From contig OX104113.1 in the NCBI GenBank assembly GCA_944474755.1, positions 49,863,644-49,927,643 of the forward strand: a DNA stretch of 64,000 nt, in the 5' to 3' direction. The DNA comes from Limnoperna fortunei. Its lineage: Eukaryota > Mollusca > Bivalvia > Mytilida > Modiolidae. The first letter of the stretch is position 1. Each line of letters starts with the position of its first letter. The notes beneath the pieces are model-generated. The model saw only the letters and a program-made list of their open reading frames with translations, ran no database searches and had not been told where the DNA came from. A program made the position numbers and the translations under genes. Shown one piece after another: positions 29,501-41,500 of the stretch.

Positions 29501-32500
29501 GCGTAACAATAAGTAAGATTTTAATTTTTTTAAATTTAAAACTACTATGACATCATGCACAAGGCTTCGGACATCTGTCGTAGTCAGGGTTGCAATTAGT
29601 TAAATTTTATTTTTCAAGTTTAAAACTTCTAAGATACCTGCATTCAGCTCTCTTTAATGTATCGCTGTCCGCAAACTTACTAAGTGTCTCGCCCTTGAAA
29701 AAAAAGAGAATGAATACATTGAACAAAACATTGAAATATCACCCAGAATCTAAATCGCAATTCCGTTTAGTCGTCGACAGTTCGTTGATTTTCCTCTTCA
29801 GTTGACCTTTATTCCTTCCAAGGTTTAATGAGTCATTAGTCCGTCTGTCGAAGTAAGGGTCTTTTGGTCTGGCGGCAAGTGGTTACGTTCTCTTTTCGAC
29901 GGTCTTGGTCACCCACAGCGATTTCGACACCTGAAACTGTTGAGGACTGTCCGCTAGTCGGTACTGTCCAATTGAAATCAATAATCTTAGTAAATCCTTA
30001 TATATTGGGTGTCCACAATATCTCTTGTAACCTGTACTAAATTCAATAACGGTTGTGATTTCCAGTCGATGGCTCGCTCGGGGGATTCACTATTATTATT
30101 TCTTCAACTTTTGTCATCGTAACCAATATGATCAACTGTTTTCCGATGTTAAATCAAAATACCCGTGAAATTTCGAAGATAATGTCCGTGTCCTTGGTTC
30201 CATAGTGTCGCACTGGACGTCGAAACATATCGGGTCATCGGCATGGATATATCCGTCTCTACCAGAGATGTCGTTCAGTATTGAGTCTCTGTCGGCCTTG
30301 TCAATTACTAGTATGTCGTCCACTAGTTTCTGTTTTGCATTCTTAGACTCGGGAAAGCTGATGTAATGGCGTTGACTTTGTCTGATCCAAACACTAATTT
30401 TTGTGTATCAGTATCCAGGGACGGATTCAGAAAATCGAGTTAGAGGGACGAAATTTTGGCGGTTCTTGTGTGTGATGATTTATATCTGCTTGTAACTTGA
30501 TGCAGTAACGCGCAAGTCCCACAAGTAGAAGGTTTTGTCAATTCTTAAAATACTGTGTCCTGAACAACATAAAGTCTTGATGTCTGTTAACTGGTCGTCT
30601 TTGTAACGAATTAAACAAGGCGCTTTTTCATTGTCGCGTATTATCGATTTCATTATGGAATCTTTGTCTGCAATCATCCTGTTTAATTATTTCCTGTAAA
30701 GTCGGCAATATTTCCTCGTCTAAATATATGTCCCATTCCGTTTTTACGCTTCCTTTTTTTTGACATTATACTTTTTGTCATAAACCTGTTTTCTGCTAAC
30801 TGTTCCGCTCAATTCGTCATTTTTTCACTGTCAGCCTTTTGTATACATTTGGTTTAAACATATTTTATTTCTATTCATATATCGTTATATTTACAAGAAA
30901 ATACAGACAAGGATCGGAAACAAGATACAAAGCTGATATAATGGTTTTTTTAAATGTTTCCCTAGAAAAAGTACAGAGGCATATGTTTAAATTAAAAAAA
31001 AATTAAATCACAGAAAGTCGCTTTATACGATGAAAACGCAGAGAATCTATTTTAATACATTTATTTTTTGTAACAGTAACATGAATGGTTATATGAGGAC
31101 ATACATAACGAAGGAAATATAAATAATTACCACCGTATATAAAACTATATTCTAAAAATAAAATATAACGACCCTATCGATTGATTTGTCGGCACGTGCC
31201 AGAAGTTTGGCTACTAGGTGTTAATTGACAAGGCAAATAACAAGTGTAATCAACATTAACAATTAAATATCTACAATTTTTGCTGCAGCGAGGGTTACTT
31301 TATAAAAAAAAAATTAAGTATTCATTACAGAGTAAAGTTATTTCATCTTGTATTTTGTTAATTAAAATGAAACCTTCGAAATCAAGGCTAAATAGCCGTA
31401 AAAACGAAATTTTACTGGATTTTTTTATAAATTCTAATGTTCCAGCTTGTCGTCTTTATATGTTACCAAATATAGAATAAAGTAATACATTTTTTTTACA
31501 ACCATGATCATATATGTAAAAGGAGCATGTGATGTCATGTCCAACCTTTTTCCATGCCAATTACATTTAAATGGTGAGATCTACCGCAGCGCGGAACACT
31601 TGTATCAAAATATTAAAGCATTCTATACCGAATCCCAATTTGCCGTCTCCCAACTTGCCGAGTCCAATTGGCCGATTCCCAAATTGCCGAATAAAACAAA
31701 TCTATCCTAAAAAAATTTTCCTTTATTAATTACTTACAACTTATCACAAAAAAGTTTTTAATTGACACAGAATCTACAGAGGAAATAGTCGATTTGTAAA
31801 AATTTTTTAGTGTTTTTGTGAAAATTTAATAGTTGCTTTGTTATAAATCTAGGGCTTAAAATGTTAAATTAATGAAATAAATTGTAGTTCTATCTAAATG
31901 TTTATTTTATTATTTAAAGTTATGAACAAAGTAAAAAATAACGTATACACGAAACAATACAGATCAGGGTGCCGTTTCATTTAAATTGCATGGTATAACG
32001 AGCACGTTAAGTATCGATAGCTTTATGAAACGGCACCCTGTAGTCACTGTGTCTGGAGTAAGCGCCACGTGCATGTCAAAGAGACAACAACACAAATAAT
32101 CTCGTTTCCTTGGCATTGAGTTGATATGTAGTGTTAAACACGTAAAAAATGTCAAAAACAACATAAATACAATAAAACATTTTTTTCTAAAGCCATTTAT
32201 AACATATAACTTTTGATTGTCGGCAGTTTGGGAATCGGCTAACTGGAATCGGCAATCTGGGATAATACAACTCTACCACAAGCAAGCAGTCCTTGCAGCT
32301 GAAATAATACAAGCGAAGGATGCCAAGACGGCGAAAGCAATAGGCACAAAACACAAAATTACAACTCTTTCAATCTACATAGACTGAATTGTATAAAAAA
32401 TTTGTTTGACAATAAGATATATGTCTCTGCAGTCTTCTGTTTTGTCTTTTCATGATAATAGGCAGTTTCTTATTGAAATTGATGAAACTTTGTTAAGTTG

Positions 32501-35500
32501 TCCATTCTTAAGTAATTAAATAAAACAAAAATAAACAAACAAACAAACTTACTGTTTTAAACATCTATTAAAATGTAGTCCAATATTAGCAATTCATATG
32601 AATCGACTATTTTTTACCAAATAATACTAATATTCTAAAGGTATAAATTACATTATATATTAATTAAATTCATTTATTCTTATTCAAAATCATTTTTTAA
32701 GTAACAAATTGTGTATTATAGGATCAATTTTTAATATTTTATTCCTACCTACAGTATTCCTACCTACAGTACTTAAGTACTTTTATTGCAATGAATTGGA
32801 GTGCTCTCCCCTAGCTATTTGACCTAATATAGAACGTATCGTGCGGTTACAAAAATCTATTCTTTGGGATAAAGCGTATATATTTTTTCACAAATATTGG
32901 ATTATTATCATATTATATGGTAATATCTACCATTTCTGAGGGGTTTTCACCACAGATATGGGGGTTTTTACACTATTCCACGGGGTTTTTACACTTTTCG
33001 GGGGGGGTTTTACACTTTCGATGTACCTGTATTTTTGTTATTTGAAAACATTTTGAAAATATCCTGCAACCAGGATGTAAATTAACCTCTACATGTAATT
33101 ATCCCCAGGGATTGTGCAATACATCTTGATGTGTATTGTACACTTGTTTTCAATTCTGGACAAGTCTTTTCAATGTCTGTTCCAATTATCTTACGAATTT
33201 CTGTCTTGTTAATCTAAATTAAATTTAACAGATTTTGATTATTGTACTTTTTTAAAGATTATCTGATATACACTTGGATCTGATATGAAAAGGTTCAGTC
33301 GTTATTGTCAGTTTAACCTTACAGTTAATTTCATTTACTGTATAATTTTCTAAATCCCTGAGTGATACCAATAGTTTTGTTTATGGTCCTGCAAAAATGC
33401 CTGTGGCAATGAATAATAAAATACACTGTTTGTTGTATTCCTTTATAATGATTTTAAAAAGTAGCACTCCACCAGTTTACCTTTTATTTACATTATTTGC
33501 ATAACCTGCACATGCTATTGTAAAAGTATGCATTAACAAAATATCAAAATTTATCATTAAAAGATGATAGGAGGTTAATATAATGCTTATGCTGTAGGAA
33601 GGAAGTATATAAATACTTAGAATCATGTACATATTCTATTCTGTTTTCTAAAGAATTACCTTATAGAAAATATTGTAATTTTTTCTATTCAGTACTTGTT
33701 TATGAAAGTAAATTAGTAAAAAATGAAGTACTTGAGGTTGCAGCAGGTTGGACCTTACTCTGGGCAGGATGTGTTAAAACTCCAACCTAAGTGGACAAGG
33801 TTTGCATTTTCATGCAGAATGGGGAGGGGGGGATATCCTCCCTCAATGAAAACTGTATGCCAGGATATTTTTGAATTATCGCTATTTTGCATTTTTTTCC
33901 TTTGATCTTTGTGTGCGATATTATTCCATCTCATTCTACTAGCGTGAGATGGGTCCATGTCAGCTCGCTGTCAAGACATCGTTAAGTAAACAATGTGGTG
34001 TCACAATGTTACAAAACAGCAATAAACAGATTATTTATGTTTTATGTAACTCGATGCATTTTCTCGTCTCCTCATCTCAGGGCTGTGGCACTTCGATGAG
34101 ATATTGACCCATCTCGTTTAAAAAAACGTAAAACTATAATTATCCCTATTTTGCAGTATTTTCCTTTGATCGTTGCACTACAAACACCAAAACCTTAATT
34201 TCCTAGCCAAAACCTTAATTTCCCAGTCAAAACCTTAATTTTTTAAGAGTTGACTGTAAAATTAAGTGTTTTTTTCTTAAATTAAGGGTGTGACGGGGAA
34301 ATTAAGATTTTTACTTGGAGATTAATTTTTTTGTGGATTGGACCCCTGGGTCGATTTCAATGACCTCGGGCAATGTTGTTGATAGCAATCATGTACTATA
34401 CTGTAGATCACTATCAATTTGTCTGTGGCTATAACTTTATCAATGTATACAATTATTTTTTGTCCAAATTAATACAGATCATGTGCAAAAAAATAAAAAA
34501 TATTACAATGCACAAACGTGAATGCATTTCCTGTCAACTTTTCATAACGAAAGGTATTATTAATTGCAAAATAATTTAATAAAAGTTATGTATTTCGTAA
34601 GGTACTGTGATTGTTTTATAAATATTGCAATATAACATTTACATTTGAAGATCAGAAGGTAATTTAATTTACAAGAAACTTCGCCGATCGGAGATTCAAT
34701 ACACATCCGCCATATTGTTTACCTGTAACAAATATGAAAAGAATAAAGGACGGATGTTACTAAAGTATTTGTTTTGAACGTTGTTTTTAATTACTTTGTT
34801 TTCTTTTTGTTTCCCCAACAGGTTTCATGGTAAGTTTGTGTTATTTAAATTTAAATTTTGTTACCTGTTTCATGTTTTGTTCGTTTTACTGTGTTCTTTT
34901 TAAATCTGTTGCTGTTTAAAATTGTTTAATTTATTTTTGCCTTATTACGTTGGTGCTTAATGTTGTTTTATTTTTTACCATTTTATTTGCGTAACTGTTC
35001 TACTGTCAGCGGTGGCTTTAAAATGAAAATTTGTTTATTAATGATTACTTAAATATTAAATAATTAAATTCAATAATTTCTTTGTTGTTCCTCAATACGC
35101 AATAAGTTCAATGCTACGTCAAGGTACTGTAAAAAGTTTAATTCTATATATAATTTGGTTTCTGGAATTTTGTAATCATTATTTTACAGGTTTAAATATT
35201 TTTTGTTACCAACTTAATGTTGGTGTATTGAAAAATCGATGTGTGGTAAAGGGGCACGTGCACAGACGTAAAGCAGAAAATGTAAAATGCATTTTATTGC
35301 GAAGTAAATTGCACGCAAGCAAATTTTAAAAAATCTTTTTTATTTGTGACTTGTTCTTTCTTATTACATTTAGAAGCTCCGAATTTAATTTGAACTGGAA
35401 ACAACATCACAAATGTAATTTTGAATTTTTGGTAGTTCTGGTCGGAAAAAATGCACGCAAATTAAGCAATAAAGATTACGAGAGCCAAAGTTGTGCACAC

Positions 35501-38500
35501 CGGCTGAAAAAAAAAACGATTACGTTGCACGAAAAAACCCAAATATCACCAATAGACATTATTTATGAAATTTTATCAAGTACACTTAACGTTTGGTCAT
35601 TTTATTATTTTTTAAAACCGTAAAATCATTTGTAATGAATATACTCCTTGGCTATTGCTTCATCATCAATCTGTTGGATATAGTTACGTTATAATATCGG
35701 CAGGTGTCCATCTAATCAGACAATTATAACTATAATTATTTATAGGAGTTATTTTTCATTTTCTGAAGAAGGTAGAAAGTATCAATGATGTTGTGAAGGA
35801 AAACATAGGTAAATTATCAGTTGAACCCTAATTGAGCTTATATAAATGATATTTCTTTTTTTATGAAAAAGTAAACATATTTTCCTCTTGTACCCAGTGT
35901 GAGATAATGTATTCGTAGTTGCGAGAATTCCAAACTGTTTTAAAAATGTTAAGCATCTTCTTACTTGAAGCATATAATTAATACTTTAAAATCCGAAATG
36001 GCTATAGTATTGACTAAATCGTATGAGCGAAACAAAGACTGACTTTTTTATGAATGCGAGATTTTGCTTTGAAATACTACAAGCGTGTTTTACATCGCGC
36101 GCACATCTAGAACAGAAGTGTTTATACTTTATTCAGAACGGGTATTAAAATCACTTTAACATTGACATTTGAGTCGCGTCATTTTTCAAAATGGACAAGG
36201 TTAAAAACTCTTTTAGCTTTGCTGTCTATAATTAAACGCATTTGTAACGAACAGATTTTCTTTCCGCGCTACGACTAAACTGTGTTAAAAAATATTGAAC
36301 ATCCAACAAGGATTCAACATAAGAGGATTTCAAAAGGCTGGAAGTTATCTATTTTATTTACTGATTTTACAATTTATAGATCAACATAGACAAACACGCG
36401 ACGTATGTACTTACAGATGGCGTCGGGGTGAAAATGACTGTGTGGTGAAACATGTACAATTAGTACATACATTGTAAATATACAATATTCGTACACTTGT
36501 CTTGGGGGAGTTTTTAACGTCCTGCACCGACAACCTTATGCCCCTGGTCGGACGAAATATTCTTACAATGTCAAAAAAATATATTCAATTTGTTTGCAGC
36601 AGCCTTTGAAACGGGTTGAAATGCGAGGCTCTGTCAGATAATGCTCATAAAAAATATTTCACATCTTGCAATATGTATTTTTTGCACAAAAATATTGTTT
36701 TGTTTAATTGGTGTTTAACGCCACTTTCAGCCAGTTTCAGCTATATCATGGCATCCAGTTTTTATTGGGAGAGGAAGCTGGAGTACCAGGAGAAAACTCC
36801 CGACCTGCGGTAGGAAAACTGGAAATCCTTGTTAATTAAGATTTGAGTCGAGTACACTCTGCCCGCAGTGAGACTCGAACCCGCAACCTCAGTGTTGATA
36901 GACCACGTGATCAATAGTAGAGGGACGAACTACTTTAACATCTCGGCCACCGAAGCCCCCAAAATATTGTTTTCTTGTCTATTTTGTAGTTTTATAAGGT
37001 ATTCTTGTGTGTTCTTGGGTATTCTTGTTTATTTCTACGGACCCGTCTAGAAAGACCTCATGAGGTAACAGGGCTCGCGTTGGAGGGCGACTCGGGCAAA
37101 GAAGTCGCCTTATCGTGGTCCCACTTCGCCCTCGATCATCTTAAAAAGCGAAGTGAAGTCGCCCTTTCATTTTGTAGAATCGCCTGATGTCACCTTTCAA
37201 ATTTTATTCCCATTTTGTTAAGAAATCTTCGTTTTTTTATACAGCGTCATGTTTATTATGTTTACGCGCCACAAAGTCAACTGGTACCCTTTTAACTTTT
37301 ATTTGGTATATAAAGCATAGGTTTAAAATAAGACCGGAAACCAGTTCAGAGCAAAAATACGTGAAAGTTTCCGGAGCGGATATGAATTGAATGACAAAGA
37401 TTGCAAATATACTAGTACGATGCTGATAGTGTTGAAATGAGTATTGCAATGATAGAAACGTAGTAAAAAAATAGTATTTTGGAATTTACTTTAAACAAAT
37501 TTAAGTTAAATATGTTTAAATACTTTTAACAGATTTGTCACAATGATGTAATTTTCTACTTCTAGTTCTAATAGTACTTCATTATAATTCAATCAATCTG
37601 TAGACCAATGACAAAGAAACATTTTTTAATGAACAGTTTTGTGACAGTTGATACTTTTTTATTGTTATGTTTAATACATGTATTTATGAAAATGTGTGAT
37701 AATAGTTAATCAAATCTTTTACTTTATCCTCAATAAATTGCATTGAACTGCTAAAAAACATGTAACAATAAAAAAATTCAAATGCCAAATTAACACATAT
37801 TAAAAAAACAAACAAAATAGGACGCTTTCGCGACATATAATGCAACTTCTCCCTGTTGTCCACCCACTTCTCCCTGTTCTATCCTCACTTCTCCCTGTCA
37901 GCCCCACAAAAGAGAAGTGACTTCTCCCTATAATTTTGACCCAGCGTGAGCCCTGGGTAATATACATGATTTTGCCAGAAAATTCCATATCATATCAGTC
38001 AATTTATTTGTATGTCCTATCATTGTCCAAAAATATTTGTTAATCGTCAGTACTCATTTTCTTCACTAAAATTACACACATTTTTTATTAGATGAGTACT
38101 CTATGAGTGGACTATAAATAATGGCAAACAATGTGACAGATTCTAACGCGAAATCCATTCTGTTGAAAAATGACTCCGATTTTTGCTTACTACATTGACA
38201 TGACTTTTCTTGTATCTTGTTTGTTATTATTAATAAAATGATACCAATCATAAATTGCTTAAATTTGATAACTTCTGTTTTAATTACGTTCACATAAGGT
38301 TTCCGCAAACACATAATGATCTTGATACAATTATGCAATTATCTTCGGTTGAGTGAACACATTACACAGGTGACCGATAAAATGCAAATATGTCTAAAAC
38401 TACAAAATAAAAAAATACGGAACTCGTTAAAAAATTTATTAATGCATTATTCTTTGATATTATTTGTTGTTTGTGGTGATTACTGTTAATCTTCATGTTG

Positions 38501-41500
38501 TTAGTGCACTAACTGGTAGTATGCGGTATTTCTACACACCGCTTTTTAAGGCAGTGACGTTTAACAACTTGAAATTAAGACGTCAGTAATCCTATCTGTT
38601 CGCACATGCTCATTTATTATGTGCGCACATGCTCATTTATTATAAAGTTGTTTATGTTCTTAGTAAGCAATATTTAATGTAAACATTATTTTATTGATAA
38701 ATGCATAGTTCACAATACATGTAGGCATAATACAAGATGGGATTAGAAAACAAGTGCTAAATTCTTCTACCAGTATATAAGAAAATACATAGTAGAAATA
38801 TTTCGTCTGGTAAAACAACTTTTTTGCCGTCAGCGCAATAAGTGCTTTTGCAATTGGTAGTGTCCTGGCAATAAAAAACTGGGCGCCATGATATAGCTGA
38901 AAAATTGCTGAAACTTGCGTCAATAGTTATTCAAACAAAAAACAATTGTTTTTTTGAAGCGCAATGATAAATACAGTTCGACTTGTACATATCCCCCCTC
39001 GCATATCCCGGATCGGTAAAAAACGTACAAGTGCATATATATGCTACAGCTGAAATACATTTAAAGAAAATAGATACTTTATTCGAAAACAATTGTAACA
39101 AGAGACAAATATAATTCTCGTGCAACATTATATATCTTAAAGTACACACTATCATACAACATTAAAGATGTAATCAGTATACACGTAATCACGTCAAAAT
39201 AATGGTTTGTTGGAGTAAAATGCAGGTAAATACAGCGAAAGATAATTCTTGTCGTATTTCAGTAGACACGTCTCCTATAAAAATAATGCTTTGTTATAGT
39301 AAAATGCAGTCTTGTAAGAAAAAACTTGTAATCCTCTTATTTCATTTTGTTGACCAGAGGTACGAAACTGTCAACTGTCACTGACAAAATTTGAGAATTG
39401 AGAGGTTGAGAAAATAAATTCACTACATATTGACACTGCAATTTATTATGTAAATCTTAAACACAATGTTGGTAAACTAAATAAGCATTGAAATGGGCAT
39501 AAATAAACCATTTAAAAGTCATCGCAAATAACAATTGCAAAAATGATTTAACTAAAAAGAATTCCCCCAACAACACAGAAATTATTTATTTTAATTATTT
39601 ATTATTTGAGTATTCATTAATAAAACAGTTTCATTTTAAAGCCACTGCTGACGGCAGTTAAACAAATTAAATTTATAAAATTAACGACATTTAAACCAAC
39701 GTAAAAATAAAGAACAATAAAATTATAAAAAAGTTTAAAACAGCAAAAACTGCTAAAAGAACAAACCAAAACGAAACAAAAACATTTTTAAACAGTAAAC
39801 AAAATGTACATAACTCAAACTTACCATGAAACCTGTTGGGGAAACAAAACAAAAAAAAAAAAAACAAAGTAATTAAAAACAACGTTCAAAATAAATATTT
39901 AAGTAACATCCGTCCTTTATTCTTTTCATATTTGTTACAGGTAAACAATATGGCGGATGTGTATTGAATCTCCGATCGGCGAAGTTTCTTGTAAATTAAA
40001 TTACCTTCTGATCTTCAAATGTAAATGTTATATTGCAATATTTATAAAACAATCACAGTACCTTACGAAATACATAACTTTTATTAAATAATTTTGCAAT
40101 TAATAATACCTTTCGTTATGAAAAGTTGACAGGAAATGCATTCACGTTCGTGCATTGTAATATTTTTTATTTTTTGCACATGATCTGTATTAATTCGGAC
40201 AAAAAATAATTGTATACATTGATAAAGTTATAGCCACAGACAAATTGATAGTGATCTACAGTATAGTACATGATTGTTATCAACAACATTGCCCGAGGTC
40301 ATTGAAATCGACCCAGGGGTCCAATCCACAAAAAACCTTAATCTCCGAGTAAAAACCTTAATCTCCGCGTCAAAACCTTAATTTCGCCGTCACACTCTTA
40401 ATTTAAGAAAAGAACACTTAATTTTACAGTCAACTCTTAAAAAATTAAGGTTTTGACTGGGAAATTAAGGTTTTGGCTAGGAAATTAAGGTTTTGGTGTT
40501 TGTAGTGTTGTGTGCGATATTATTCCATCTCACTCTACTAACGTCAGATAGGCCCATCTCAGCTTACTGTCAAGATGTACTTAAGTAAACACTGTGATGT
40601 CACAGTGTTACAAAACAGCCATAAACACCTTATTTACGTATTTTGAAACTTGATGCATTTTCTCGTCATCTCGTTTCAAAAAACACAAATAGTCTATAAA
40701 TATTGCTGAAAGTAGTGTTAAGTCCCATTCAAACAAACAAACAAACAATAATTCTGAGTAAATTTTAGTGCACTAGATAATGTGTAATATCCCATATTCC
40801 AATTAATGGTATTTAGGAACAAATAGAAATTTTGTTTTCAGTTAGGTTGTTCCCAACATTCTGAAAATTGCAAGGAAATATAGAACTTTAAAACGCTGAA
40901 ATTATTTGGAATACAAATGGATAAAATATATGACACAGGCAATAATGCTTCTTGTAAGCATTAATTATTAATTCATATTTAAACAAAAAACTGCTTGTAT
41001 TATTTATTTTGTGTAATTGATGTCAGAGCATGATCACATGAATTTATTTTTTAATTGTAGGCAAAAGAAGTTAATGGAGAAACCATTCCTGTAGACACAA
41101 GTCAACCTAATCCAAATGATTATGAATTTGATAATTTGTATCTGGATATGAATGGTATTATCCATCCATGTTGTCATCCTGAGGACAAGTGCGTATCCAG
41201 TTTTTACTTTTTCATCTGATATATAGTTGCATTTTTTATGTCCCAAACCAAAGTTAGGGGACATGTAGATTTTTGGTATGTCTCTCCGCACATCCCACCT
41301 CAAGTTTAGCTTTGCTTTGAAGCTTTTTTTATGAAGATGTCAGACTTCAGATTTTTATAACTTGACAAACTCACTGTTTCAACAGGATGAGTTCTCTTGA
41401 TTGAGTAAATGGGTGTGTTTACCAATAATATGTGCCAAGCAGAATTAGTGTTGTTGAGACGCATTTTCGTATTCGTAATGTTGCTAATTAGGATATGATT

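Larger units (their letters stand above)
31504..32387 (+). pseudogene. NADAR-domain ORF inside the MULE, split by a nested element
   Basis: First part 31504-31629 has [20 protein letters not shown] and [11 protein letters not shown]. Second part 32268-32387 has [20 protein letters not shown] then AIG and a TGA stop. Together they show the start and middle of a NADAR (YbiA-like) fold: SN-FPC, the G--Y-S-EH-YQ helix, and A--I--AKDA--AK. The family acts on ADP-ribose-type or riboflavin-pathway substrates. About 635 bp of palindromic MITE splits the frame. What remains looks too short for a full domain (usually about 150 residues), so it is broken or missing more exons. An upstream 66-codon frame (31280-31480) may be a leader exon. 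Confidence 0.75.
28684..33027. mobile_element. Mutator-like DNA transposon, 4.34 kb, with NADAR ORF
   Basis: Inverted terminal repeats of about 275 bp: left 28684-28957, right about 32750-33027, starting GGTACATCGAAAGTG. TGTATTTTTG is repeated exactly on both sides (28674-28683, 33028-33037), a 10-bp duplication as in MULEs. The outer TIR holds iterated GTGTAAAAACCCC motifs. The minus strand carries broken transposase pieces (30132-30677) and the plus strand a NADAR ORF (31504-32387) interrupted by a smaller element. The left end has one extra G compared with the right, so the exact start could be 28685. Confidence 0.9.
34176..40507. mobile_element. CACTA (EnSpm-type) DNA transposon, 6.33 kb
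   Basis: Termini CACTACAAACACC / GGTGTTTGTAGTG with 3-bp target duplication TTG (34173-34175 and 40508-40510), the hallmark of CACTA elements. TIRs are about 900 bp each (34176 to about 35085; about 39585 to 40507). Their outer parts hold iterated AAAACCTTAATTTCCCAG-like motifs. The interior (35086-39584) shows no transposase I can recognise. It carries a SINE (36704-36960), a 0.9-kb TIR element (37069-37955) and SINE tail pieces, so the copy looks non-autonomous or decayed. Confidence 0.92.

Noticed and set aside
35351..35623. 90-codon frame inside the CACTA element, considered as transposase
   Set aside because: No DDE motifs or TNP-like features; too short and lysine-rich from AT-rich DNA.
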